Of a DNA stretch of 64,000 bases, positions 25,359 through 33,230 are shown piece by piece. Under the pieces are notes generated by a model. The model did no database searches and was not told the DNA's origin. It was given only the letters and a program-made list of their open reading frames with translations. Where the stretch lies: contig NZ_CP011807.3 in NCBI RefSeq assembly GCF_001029105.3, forward strand, positions 3,348,001 through 3,412,000, given 5' to 3'. A program made the translations under genes and the position numbers. The stretch comes from Pandoraea faecigallinarum (lineage in GTDB: Bacteria; Pseudomonadota; Gammaproteobacteria; Burkholderiales; Burkholderiaceae). Within the stretch, counting starts at the first letter, position 1. Each line of letters starts with the position of its first letter.

Positions 25359-27151
25359 GACGCCGCTCCCACGGAGGGGCGATGGCGCTTTGCGCGTTCC
25401 TGCTCGACAATGGCAATGAACGCGCTGTTCATGTCTGCCCCGGCACTCCCTCCGGCCTGAGCACGCACATCCTGCGGCGTGCCCAGCGCCAGCAACTCGC
25501 CAGCGTCCTGAATGGCGATGCGATCGCAGTATTCCGCTTCTTCCATGAAGTGGGTCGTGACGACGATAGTCACGCCCGATTGGGCAAGCGCTGTGATGGT
25601 ACGCCAGAAAGCGCGACGCGCCAGCGGATCGATTCCGCTTGTAGGTTCATCCAGAAACAGGATATCCGGCTCGTGCAAGACGCCCGCCGCCATTGCCAGG
25701 CGCTGCTTGTAGCCTCCCGGCAAGATGCCGCTGGTCGCGGCTGGGTCGAGATCGAACTGGGCAATCGTGTCGTCGATGCGACGGCGTAGCGCGTCGCCGC
25801 GCAAGCCGTAGGCCCCGCCAAAGAATTCCAGGTTCTCGCGCACAGTCAGGTTGCCATAGAGCGCGAATTTCTGTGATACGTAGCCGATGCGTGCACGGGC
25901 CTGAGCCCGGGCGGTGCGCAGGTCGACGCCGGCGACTTCCAGATGTCCGCTCGTGGCCGGCAACAACCCGCAGAGCATTCGAAATGTCGTCGTTTTGCCT
26001 GCACCGTTGGGGCCGAGCAGGCCAAATATCTCGCCGCGGGCAACGTCAAAGGAAGTGCGGGCAACGGCCGTGAAGTCACCAAATTTTCGCACCAGATCCC
26101 GCACCACGATCACCGGCGCGGCGCCTTGGATATCGTCGCGTGCAACCTGCTTGGGGGTCCCATGCACCTGCATACCGGCCCGCGCAGTGCCTTGTCTTCG
26201 CGCAGACGTCTGTTGCGATCGCAGCAGCATCATGAACGCGTCTTCCAGCGCCTCTTCACGCGGTTCGGGGTGAGCGTCTTGCAGCAAGGTGCTCAAATGC
26301 GCTTCGTCTGCGTCGGGCTGGCGAATGAAGCTCACGGCGCCGCCTCTGGGCACGGCGTCGATAATCAATGCGCCGGCGTCGATGAGACGAGCCTGAAGGT
26401 CACGCGCCGGCATGCCCTCGGGAGGCGTCGCGGTATAGGTAAGTCCACTTGCGTCCTTGCGCAATGAGGCGGGCGTCCCCTGCGCCAGCAGCCGTCCTTC
26501 ATGCATCACGTACACCTGCGCGCATCGCCCAGCCTCATCCATGTAGGCCGTACTCACGATGACGCTCAGGCCTTCGTCGTCCACAAGCTGCTGGACGATC
26601 TTCCACAGATCGCGCCGCGAGAGCGGATCGACGCCGACGCTCGGCTCGTCAAGCAGGAGCAGTTCAGGCGGGCGCACGAGTGTACAGGCCAGCCCAAGTT
26701 TCTGTTTCATGCCCCCGGAGAGCTTACCTGCCGGGCGATCGATGAAGCGCGTCATGTCGGTCATGTCCAACATGCGCTTGAAGCGCTCCCGGCGCACGTT
26801 CCGGGGCACACCATGCAGGTCGGCGTATAGGTCCAGGTTCTCCTGCACGCTCAGGTCCTCGTACAGGCCAAAACGCTGCGGCATGTAGCTGATACGGTCC
26901 TGTACCGTCTGTGGACTGCGTGTCACGTCGACATCCAGCACATGCAGGCTGCCGCTATCCGGCGTGAGCAATCCCGCCAACATGCGCATCAGCGTAGTCT
27001 TCCCCGCACCGTCCGGCCCCACGAGGGCGGTTAGTTCACCGCGCCGGATCGTCAGGGATATGTCGCTGACCGCACGTATCACCCCGCCCGTGGGCGAGGG
27101 AAAGGTCTTGCGAAGTTGCCGAGCAGCGACGGTCGCGTCGAGGCCGCTCAT
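25355..27151 (-). CDS. ABC transporter ATPase with two nucleotide-binding domains (YbhF-like)
   Basis: 598 residues carrying two complete ATPase domains. Domain 1 has Walker A GPDGAGKTT near residue 43, signature LSGGMKQKL and Walker B LLLLDEPSVGVDP. Domain 2 has Walker A GPNGAGKTT near residue 385, a degenerate signature LPGGYKQRL and Walker B ILFLDEPTSGIDP. The linker region between them is hydrophilic. The tandem architecture is that of YbhF/RbbA-type proteins. It powers the two downstream permeases. Only 2 bp separate it from the fusion-protein gene upstream. Confidence 0.93.
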   Translation of the reverse strand: MSGLDATVAARQLRKTFPSPTGGVIRAVSDISLTIRRGELTALVGPDGAGKTTLMRMLAGLLTPDSGSLHVLDVDVTRSPQTVQDRISYMPQRFGLYEDLSVQENLDLYADLHGVPRNVRRERFKRMLDMTDMTRFIDRPAGKLSGGMKQKLGLACTLVRPPELLLLDEPSVGVDPLSRRDLWKIVQQLVDDEGLSVIVSTAYMDEAGRCAQVYVMHEGRLLAQGTPASLRKDASGLTYTATPPEGMPARDLQARLIDAGALIIDAVPRGGAVSFIRQPDADEAHLSTLLQDAHPEPREEALEDAFMMLLRSQQTSARRQGTARAGMQVHGTPKQVARDDIQGAAPVIVVRDLVRKFGDFTAVARTSFDVARGEIFGLLGPNGAGKTTTFRMLCGLLPATSGHLEVAGVDLRTARAQARARIGYVSQKFALYGNLTVRENLEFFGGAYGLRGDALRRRIDDTIAQFDLDPAATSGILPGGYKQRLAMAAGVLHEPDILFLDEPTSGIDPLARRAFWRTITALAQSGVTIVVTTHFMEEAEYCDRIAIQDAGELLALGTPQDVRAQAGGSAGADMNSAFIAIVEQERAKRHRPSVGAAS

Positions 27152-27153
27152 TG

Positions 27154-28149
27154 CTACTCACCTGGGGCAAAACGCACAGTGGCGGGCTGACCGAGACGCA
27201 GCACGTTGGCATCGTCGTCGACCTGAACACGCACTTCGTAGACCAGGGTTGTGCGCAATTCCTCGGTTTGCACTGCCTTGGGCGTGAATTCCGCCACTGA
27301 CGATATATAGCCCACCTTGCCGCTTACTGGCTGGTCCGGATGACTGTCGGTCACCACACGTGCCGACATGCCCGGCTTGACCTTACCAAGGTCTGTCTCG
27401 GAAACGTAGACCCGCACCCACTTGGGTCGAGCCAGCGCCAACGCGAATACCGCCCGCTGGGGCGTCACCATATCGCCCGGCTCCAACAAGCGAGAGCGCA
27501 CCACTGCGTCAACCGGCGCCTTTAGCTGCCCCTGCGCGATCTGATGCTGCAATAAGGCGAGTTGCGCTTGCAACGCCTTCAGTTGAGCCTCTGCGCCGCC
27601 AATATCTTCCTTGCGCGGCCCAAGTTCGACGAGTCGCAGCGCCTGTTGTTGCTCGGCTTCCTGCGCCCTGGCAACTTTCAGGCTGCTTTGTGCGCGTTCC
27701 AGGTCCTGGGAACTGACCCCACGGCCCTGCGTATTTGCGGCGATTCCTTGCAGACGAGCCAGGTCCTGCCCTGCGCGAGCAGCGTCGGCCTGAGCGGCAA
27801 GCAGACGGCTTCTCGCCTGCGCGACCTCTTGCGGGCGCGACCCGTTTCGTAACTTCATGAGCGTTTGCTGCTGGACCTCGATTTGCGCCTGCGCCTGCTC
27901 GGCCTGGAGTTGCAATGTCTGCGTGTCAAGCACGGCGACAATGCTGCCCGCCTTGACGGTATCCCCTTCGTTGGCACGCAACTCTGCAATCCTTCCATTG
28001 CCGTCGAAAGCCAGCGATATCTGCCGGATATCGACGTTACCGTGCAGCACCAGCTCCTTTTCGCCCGCCTGCCGCCGGTCGTGCCACCAAAACCAACCCG
28101 CGCCGGCCAGCGCGAGCGCAATCAGTGCGGCAAGGATTCGCTTGTTCAT
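27154..28149 (-). CDS. HlyD-family membrane fusion protein (YbhG-like)
   Basis: 331 residues from ATG 28149. A single N-terminal membrane anchor (ILAALIALALAGAGWFWW) is followed by a lipoyl-like half-motif (VDIRQISLAFDGNGRIAELR, NEGDTVKAGSIVAVLD), a long coiled coil (residues about 85-190) and a beta-barrel domain (VRSRLLEPGDMVTPQRAVFA). It bridges the inner-membrane ABC pump to the outer-membrane factor. It is the first gene of the efflux operon, transcribed divergently from the TetR-type regulator. Confidence 0.92.
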   Translation of the reverse strand: MNKRILAALIALALAGAGWFWWHDRRQAGEKELVLHGNVDIRQISLAFDGNGRIAELRANEGDTVKAGSIVAVLDTQTLQLQAEQAQAQIEVQQQTLMKLRNGSRPQEVAQARSRLLAAQADAARAGQDLARLQGIAANTQGRGVSSQDLERAQSSLKVARAQEAEQQQALRLVELGPRKEDIGGAEAQLKALQAQLALLQHQIAQGQLKAPVDAVVRSRLLEPGDMVTPQRAVFALALARPKWVRVYVSETDLGKVKPGMSARVVTDSHPDQPVSGKVGYISSVAEFTPKAVQTEELRTTLVYEVRVQVDDDANVLRLGQPATVRFAPGE

Positions 28150-28194
28150 AAGGACTTCCGAGTCGGATGTCGATGATAGTAGCGACAATAGCAG

Positions 28195-28215
28195 AGTTTA
28201 AAACCAATTTAAACT
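28195..28215. promoter_or_regulatory. 21-bp palindromic operator candidate
   Basis: A perfect inverted repeat AGTTTAAA-ACCAA-TTTAAACT lies between the divergent fusion-protein gene (start 28149) and the TetR-type gene (start 28254). Such palindromes between a TetR regulator and its target are the usual operator arrangement. Binding is inferred. Confidence 0.75.
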
Positions 28216-28253
28216 ACACTGACGATGAAAACACGTATCCGGAGAGAATTTCG

Positions 28254-28910
28254 ATGAGCAAATCTCGGCGCGGCAGTCGGGCCGATGGCGAAGCCACCCG
28301 TACGCGTATCCTGGAAGCTGCCGGCGAGATGTTCGCGGCCGCGGGTTATGCAGCCACTACCTGCAAGGCGATCGCCGAGCGCGCAGAAGTCGATCAGGCC
28401 TCGATCAACTACCACTTTCGCAACCGCAGCGCGCTCTATCAGGCGGTCGTGGCCGAGGGCCATCGGCATTTCGTGAGCGTCGACGCGCTACGCGACCTGA
28501 CAGAAAGCAGGCTTGATTCATCGCAAAAGCTTTGGGCGCTTCTCGACCTTCTCGTCCACGGGGCCACAACCGGTTGCCGCGGCTGGCACCTGAAGGTGCT
28601 GGCGCAAGAGCTACTCTCGCCGTCGCCGCACCGTCAGGCGCTCCTTACGGATGTGGCTGCTCCGAAGCTATCTTTCATTAGGGCAGTGATCGGTGAGATA
28701 GCAGGTATTCCCCAGGATGATCCGGCGCTCACGCGCTGTGTTCTCAGCGTGCTGGCGCCCTGCGCGATGATGCTGCTTGGTTCCGTAGGGGCACCGGGGC
28801 CGCTTGCAGAGATATCGAACATGTCACGAGAGACGATCACACGTCATCTCTACACATTTGCAATCGGCGGGTTGGAAGCAATCAGTCGTGAGCGTGAGAA
28901 AGGCCGTTAA
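28254..28910 (+). CDS. TetR-family regulator (CecR/YbiH-like)
   Basis: 218 residues from ATG 28254, with GGAGAG 7 bases upstream. The N-terminal HTH is TRTRILEAAGEMFAAAGYAA, TTCKAIAERAEVDQASINYH, FRNRSALYQAVV. The C-terminal domain (GCRGWHLKVLAQELLSPSPH, LSVLAPCAMMLLGS) resembles the DUF1956 group that includes E. coli CecR. CecR regulates the ybhGFSR efflux genes, whose homologues lie divergently here, so the same logic is probable. It likely represses the operon until a drug ligand binds. Confidence 0.87.
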   Translation: MSKSRRGSRADGEATRTRILEAAGEMFAAAGYAATTCKAIAERAEVDQASINYHFRNRSALYQAVVAEGHRHFVSVDALRDLTESRLDSSQKLWALLDLLVHGATTGCRGWHLKVLAQELLSPSPHRQALLTDVAAPKLSFIRAVIGEIAGIPQDDPALTRCVLSVLAPCAMMLLGSVGAPGPLAEISNMSRETITRHLYTFAIGGLEAISREREKGR

Positions 28911-29148
28911 GAGGAGCCCCGCGCTCGTAATGTCGGAAGAGATCGAACTTACGCGCCAATTGAGCCACGTTCCAAAGGCTTGACCAGGCTCCTGGACGTC
29001 AGCGCCCTGATCATCGTCCGCGTTCAGATTTACGTGGGAACGCGGTTCGGGGCGGCGTGATTCAGACGGATTATTGGGGGATGTTTAGGGCGCCACCAAG
29101 GGCAGGCGACGCGCCACTTTACCGTCCTCGGCACTTCAACGGATACCG
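28911..29148. other. Intergenic stretch behind the TetR gene
   Basis: No gene or clear regulatory structure is seen. A short tRNA-like sequence on the reverse strand near 28935-28975 was considered and rejected. Confidence 0.4.
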
Positions 29149-29388
29149 TCAGGAAAACAGAATCGCCGCGTAATTTCGCGCGCTGTGCGGGACGTGAACG
29201 ATGTCGATGCACTCGTCCGATTCGACCACGCGATAGAAGATTTGGCAGTTGCCGTAGACGCGATGGCGAATGCCGGATCGCATATGGCGCGGCAGTGGGC
29301 GCTCGCGCATTCCTAACATACGCTGTAGGCGTTTGTAAGTGCGCCGACACCTTTCGAGTGTCAACGCGTCGACGAAATTATTCGGACG
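29149..29388 (-). pseudogene. RelE/ParE-type toxin remnant
   Basis: The reverse frame reads NNFVDALTLERCRRTYKRLQ, then RSGIRHRVYGNCQIFYRVVE, DECIDIVHVPHSARNYAAIL. The second part fits the C-terminal beta-sheet of ParE-like toxins (typically G-x-Y-x-I-x-Y-R and I-x-H-x-A-R). The N-terminal half is missing, because an in-frame TAA at 29389-29391 precedes it. A TTG at 29364 could give a 71-residue product. No antitoxin gene is adjacent. I regard it as a decayed toxin-antitoxin relic; a short functional protein is less likely. Confidence 0.6.
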
Positions 29389-29571
29389 TTACTGAAACTC
29401 AAGGCGCAGGACTGCTGCGATGATGAAGCTAAGAGAGATTCCGACGAGTAACGTCAGGCTGAAAATACCGGCGTGACCGACATGCAGCAGACACGTGCAA
29501 GCGGCGTTTTTGAAACTTATTAGGGAAATGCCAGAAAAAAGATTAGGGACAATAGATGCTGCCTGTCCCAA
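29389..29571 (-). other. Possible 60-aa hydrophobic peptide (unsupported)
   Basis: An open frame ends at the TAA that precedes the toxin remnant and has a membrane-like C-terminus (IFSLTLLVGISLSFIIAAVL). It lacks a clear ribosome-binding site and any recognised family. It may be the end of an older membrane gene. The segment is AT-richer than its surroundings. Confidence 0.25.
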
Positions 29572-29585
29572 TCCCTTGAAGCTAG

Positions 29586-29662
29586 TGGTCGGAGCGATAG
29601 GATTCGAACCTACGACCCTCTGATCCCAAATCAGATGCGCTACCAGGCTGCGCTACGCTCCG
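29586..29662 (-). tRNA. tRNA-Pro (anticodon UGG)
   Basis: The cloverleaf on the reverse strand has acceptor CGGAGCG/CGCTCCG (perfect). The anticodon arm CTGAT-TTTGGGA-TCAG carries anticodon TGG, the T arm GTAGG-TTCGAAT-CCTAT is normal, the discriminator is A and CCA is encoded. All stems pair well. Confidence 0.95.
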
Positions 29663-29865
29663 ACGAAAGAGGACGCATTCTAGAGGGTTATGCGCGCCGC
29701 GTCAATTCGTTGTGCGGATTCCTGGCCTCTTGCCGGTACTTTTTTTGCCGGTATTTCCCGAGCATTGACCGCGCCGTCCACGGTCGCTGCACAATAACGT
29801 CTCCCCCGCACTTCGCCGACGGTCACGCCGCCGCCACGAAACCCCGCCATAGTGGGAGGTTCACC

Positions 29866-30360
29866 ATGTCAGAACCCGTGTCGATGAACCTGATTCTCTG
29901 GCGTCACGCCGACGCCGAAAACCTGCCCGCCACCCTCGCGCTCAGTGCACAGGCCGATCTGGCCCGCGAACTCACCGACCGGGGCCGCAAACAGGCCGAC
30001 AAGGCCGCACAGTGGCTCCGGGCGCGCCTGCCCGATGACGCAATCATCCTCTCCAGCCCGGCCGTACGCGCCGTCCAGACCGCTCAGGCACTCACGCACG
30101 CCCCCCGCATCGTGCGCGAGCTCGCGCCCGGCGCCAACGCCGTCACCCTGCTCGGCGCCATCGACTGGCCCGGCACCGCCCAGACAGTCGTGCTCGTCAG
30201 CCACCAACCCGCCCTCGGCCAACTCGCCGCCCTGCTGGTGAGCGGCCAGGAAGCGTACTGGACCATCAAGAAAGGCGGCATCTGGTGGCTCGCCTCTCGC
30301 CGCCGCGAAGACGAGAGTCAGGTCGTCGTGCGCGCCGTCGTCAATCCCGACCTGATCTGA
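29866..30360 (+). CDS. sixA: Phosphohistidine phosphatase SixA
   Basis: 164 residues from ATG 29866, with GGGAGG at 29854-29859. It belongs to the histidine phosphatase superfamily, with catalytic RHADAE at residue 13 or so, ILSSPAVRAVQTAQAL (second arginine) and VLVSHQPALGQLAALL (second histidine). SixA removes phosphate from histidine phosphotransfer domains. It is followed 195 bp later by the OlsB-like gene on the same strand. Confidence 0.9.
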   Translation: MSEPVSMNLILWRHADAENLPATLALSAQADLARELTDRGRKQADKAAQWLRARLPDDAIILSSPAVRAVQTAQALTHAPRIVRELAPGANAVTLLGAIDWPGTAQTVVLVSHQPALGQLAALLVSGQEAYWTIKKGGIWWLASRRREDESQVVVRAVVNPDLI

Positions 30361-30555
30361 CACATCGCAAGGCGTCCTCGACGAGCCCCCGAATTCCCGG
30401 GAAGGCGCGTGCCGTGGACAACGTAAGGCGGCGGATCGAAGCGCTGCCTCATGACAGCGGACGTTTTGTCATAGAATTGTCGTCTATCGTTCACGGAATC
30501 GACATTGATGCTTTTTAAAGTACGTCGCAACGCGACCGTCACAAAAAGGGCCTTT

Positions 30556-31383
30556 ATGCGCGACCTGCCGAACCCCACCATGCCGCTCTCTTCGCTGACC
30601 CCCACGTCGCGGAGGCGTCTTCCTCGCCCTGAAACGCCTGTCAAACAGAATCTGGCTGTGGCGTGGGTACGCGACGAAAGCGAGCTTCGCGAAGCGCAGC
30701 ACCTGAGGTACCAGGTATTCGCCGAAGAAATGGGCGCATCGGTCAAGGGCCCCGCCGGCCTCGACGTCGACGAATACGACCAATACTGCGATCACCTGAT
30801 CGTGCGCGACCAGGACTCGCTCAAGGTCGTCGGCACGTATCGCGTATTGCCCCCCTCTCAGGCCAAGCGCCTCGGCCGTTTGTACTCCGAAGGGGAATTC
30901 GACCTGTCGCGCCTCGACCATCTGCGCCCGAAGATGCTCGAAACAGGCCGCTCTTGCGTACATACCGACTACCGCAACGGCGCCGTCATCATGGCACTGT
31001 GGAGCGGTCTGGCCGAGTACATGCTGCGCAACGGTCTGGAGACGATGCTCGGCTGCGCGAGCGTGCCGATGGCCGACGGCGGACACTACGCCGCGAGCCT
31101 CTATCGCAAGCTGCAAGACACGTCCATGGCGCCGGCCGAATATCACGCAGTGCCCCGTATCGCCCTGCCCGTAGACGAACTGCAATCGACCCTAGACGTC
31201 GAACCGCCGGCTCTCGTCAAAGGCTATCTGCGCCTGGGCGCGCGCATCTGCGGCGCCCCGGCCTGGGATCCCGACTTCAATACCGCCGACTTTCTCACGC
31301 TGTTCCGCCTCTCCGACATGAACCCGCGTTACGCGCGCCACTTCCTCGGACCGGAACTCGTAAGCAAGCTGCAACAAGCCTGA
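30556..31383 (+). CDS. OlsB-like GNAT N-acyltransferase
   Basis: 275 residues if started at ATG 30556; an ATG at 30508 is also in frame. The Acetyltransf_5 fold is seen in LREAQHLRYQVFAEEMG, YCDHLIVRDQDSLKVVGTYR, GEFDLSRLDHLRPKMLETGR, SCVHTDYRNGAVIMALWSGL and GCASVPMADGGHYAASLYRK. This family includes the ornithine-acyl-ACP N-acyltransferase OlsB, the first step of ornithine-lipid synthesis. OlsA, the usual second enzyme, is not in the window. Ornithine lipids are often made under phosphate limitation, which fits the closeness of the Pho genes, but no PhoB box was found here. Confidence 0.75.
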   Translation: MRDLPNPTMPLSSLTPTSRRRLPRPETPVKQNLAVAWVRDESELREAQHLRYQVFAEEMGASVKGPAGLDVDEYDQYCDHLIVRDQDSLKVVGTYRVLPPSQAKRLGRLYSEGEFDLSRLDHLRPKMLETGRSCVHTDYRNGAVIMALWSGLAEYMLRNGLETMLGCASVPMADGGHYAASLYRKLQDTSMAPAEYHAVPRIALPVDELQSTLDVEPPALVKGYLRLGARICGAPAWDPDFNTADFLTLFRLSDMNPRYARHFLGPELVSKLQQA

Positions 31384-31427
31384 CAGCATGCCAAGCCTTC
31401 CTTCCCCCGGACCGTACCGTCGGGGGC

Positions 31428-31463
31428 AAACGAAAAGCCCGGCATTTGCCGGGCTTTTCGTTT
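31428..31463. terminator. Bidirectional terminator
   Basis: A perfect 16-bp stem (AAACGAAAAGCCCGGC and its complement) around ATTT, ending in TTT. It lies between the converging OlsB-like gene and ppx and suits both. Confidence 0.92.
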
Positions 31464-31500
31464 GAGACTCATCACACGCCCGCCTCGGGCAACGCGGACC

Positions 31501-33036
31501 TCAGGCGTACACGACCTTGTAGCGCATCCCGATCTTCTCCCACTCCTGCGCTTCTCGCTGCAAGCTGTAATCGGTCAACGGATTGGCGTCGATCCACTGA
31601 CGCGGCACCGACACCTGGAAACCGTCGCCAAGACGCTCCACTTCGATGCTGTCCGGCAGTGCATCCGTACGGCGGCGACAAAACAGAACCGCCAGCCGCA
31701 GGCAAAACAGCAGTTGCCAATCGACCTGCTGCGCCTGCGACGCGAGCTTGCCCAACTTGCCGACGTGCCCGAGCAGCAACTCCGCGAGCCGCGCCTGATC
31801 CGGCCGCGAAAAACCCGGCATGTCGGCGTTGCTGCCGATGTACGCCGAATGCTTGTGGTACGCGCTGTGCGAGATCGACAACCCCATCTCGTGCAACGAC
31901 GACGCCCAGTTGAGCAGCGCTTCGCCTTCCTCGCGACCCTCGTCGGCGCCCTGTGCACCGTGCGCGTCATCGGCCGCCTTGAGCGGCAACTGCCGGTACA
32001 GTGAAATTGCCAGACGGCCCACGCGCTCGGCCTGCGCACGGTCCACGCCGTAACGGCGCACGAACTGCTCGACCGTCACGGCGCGCATGTCCTGATGCTG
32101 CGTACGGCCCAGCAGGTCGTACATCACGCCAAGGCGCAACGCGGCGTCCGTCGTCTCCATGTGGTCGACTTCGAGTTCGTTGAACACGGACAACATGATC
32201 GACAGGCCACCCGGCAGCACCGGAATGCGGTCCTGCTTGAGTCCGGCGAGCTTCAGCCGGTTGGTGTTCTCGGCCTTGACGAGCGCACGCTTGAGGCGCT
32301 CGAGCCCGCCACGCGTGAGGCCATGCACGCCGCCATCGTTGAAACCGTTGGCCTCGAGCAATTCCGCCAGCGCCCGCGCGGTGCCCGACGATCCGATGGC
32401 CTGCGACCAGCCGGCGTCGCGATAAGCGGCGGCAATGATCTGGATTTCGCGACGCGCCGCCAACTCGGCCTGCTTCATCGCATACTCGTCCACATTACCG
32501 CTGGGGAAGAACTGACGGCTGTGACTCACGCAGCCGATATACAGACTCTCCATGATCAGCGGCTCGTAGTCCTGTCCGATGATGAACTCGGTCGAGCCGC
32601 CGCCGATGTCGACGACGAGTCGATTGCCCGAGCACGTCGGTACCGAATGCGCCGCGCCGGCATAAATCAAACGCGCCTCTTCCCGCCCCGCGATCACTTC
32701 GATGGGAAATCCCAGCGCGCGCTGCGCTTCGCCCAGAAAGTCCTGCGCGTTCTTCGCCACACGCAAGGTATTCGTTGCCACCGCGCGCACCTGATCGGGG
32801 TGGAAACCGCGCAAACGCTCACCGAAGCGCTTGAGGACATCCCAGCCGCGTTGCTGCGACGGATGATCCAGATACTTCTCGCCGTTCAGGCCCGCGGCCA
32901 GCCGCACCGGTTCGCGCAGCGCATCGACCTGATAGATCTGCGTTCCGGCGGACGTCTCCTCCACACGGCCGATGATCAGGCGAAAACTGTTCGAGCCGAG
33001 ATCGACGGCCGCTAACAAGGGCGATGGGGTACTCAT
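31501..33036 (-). CDS. ppx: Exopolyphosphatase / pppGpp phosphatase
   Basis: Ppx trims phosphate from polyphosphate ends and may also hydrolyse pppGpp. The 511 residues match the family. The ASKHA phosphate-binding loops are AAVDLGSNSFRLII near residue 10 and VVDIGGGSTEFIIG near residue 145. The C-terminal HD-like helical domain includes ASSLHEMGLSISHSAYHKHS. It is divergent from ppk1, whose product makes polyphosphate. The 194-bp shared upstream region carries a PhoB-box-like sequence facing ppk1. Confidence 0.95.
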   Translation of the reverse strand: MSTPSPLLAAVDLGSNSFRLIIGRVEETSAGTQIYQVDALREPVRLAAGLNGEKYLDHPSQQRGWDVLKRFGERLRGFHPDQVRAVATNTLRVAKNAQDFLGEAQRALGFPIEVIAGREEARLIYAGAAHSVPTCSGNRLVVDIGGGSTEFIIGQDYEPLIMESLYIGCVSHSRQFFPSGNVDEYAMKQAELAARREIQIIAAAYRDAGWSQAIGSSGTARALAELLEANGFNDGGVHGLTRGGLERLKRALVKAENTNRLKLAGLKQDRIPVLPGGLSIMLSVFNELEVDHMETTDAALRLGVMYDLLGRTQHQDMRAVTVEQFVRRYGVDRAQAERVGRLAISLYRQLPLKAADDAHGAQGADEGREEGEALLNWASSLHEMGLSISHSAYHKHSAYIGSNADMPGFSRPDQARLAELLLGHVGKLGKLASQAQQVDWQLLFCLRLAVLFCRRRTDALPDSIEVERLGDGFQVSVPRQWIDANPLTDYSLQREAQEWEKIGMRYKVVYA

Positions 33037-33164
33037 GTGGGAATGCGCCTGAGCGAAGAAGGCCGAAAAGCCCGATGCTCAACTTTAAAAGCATGACGGG
33101 CACTCGACAAATAAATGACGAATAAGTTACAAATCGAATATGACACGTCGTTGACAAATATGAA

Positions 33165-33181
33165 TGTCATATAACTGTAAC
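33165..33181 (+). promoter_or_regulatory. PhoB box before ppk1
   Basis: TGTCATATAACTGTAAC carries two PhoB half-sites 11 bp apart (TGTCATA, CTGTAAC) with an AT-rich spacer. It lies 50 bp before the ppk1 ATG at 33231. Upstream in 33113-33164 there are further TGACA-type elements. The match is to the known Pho-box consensus; binding is inferred. Confidence 0.75.
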
Positions 33182-33230
33182 AATGCGGATGAAGAATTCA
33201 CGCCAATCCCATGTCTTTCGCACGTTCAAT

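Noticed and set aside
28930..28980. tRNA-like sequence on the reverse strand (GGCTCAATTGGC and GTTCGATC)
   Set aside because: No anticodon arm and no paired acceptor stem; the resemblance is limited to two short loops.
33183..33230. Upstream ATG starts for ppk1
   Set aside because: They lie directly behind the Pho box, where the transcript probably has not started, and the family N-terminus begins at 33231.
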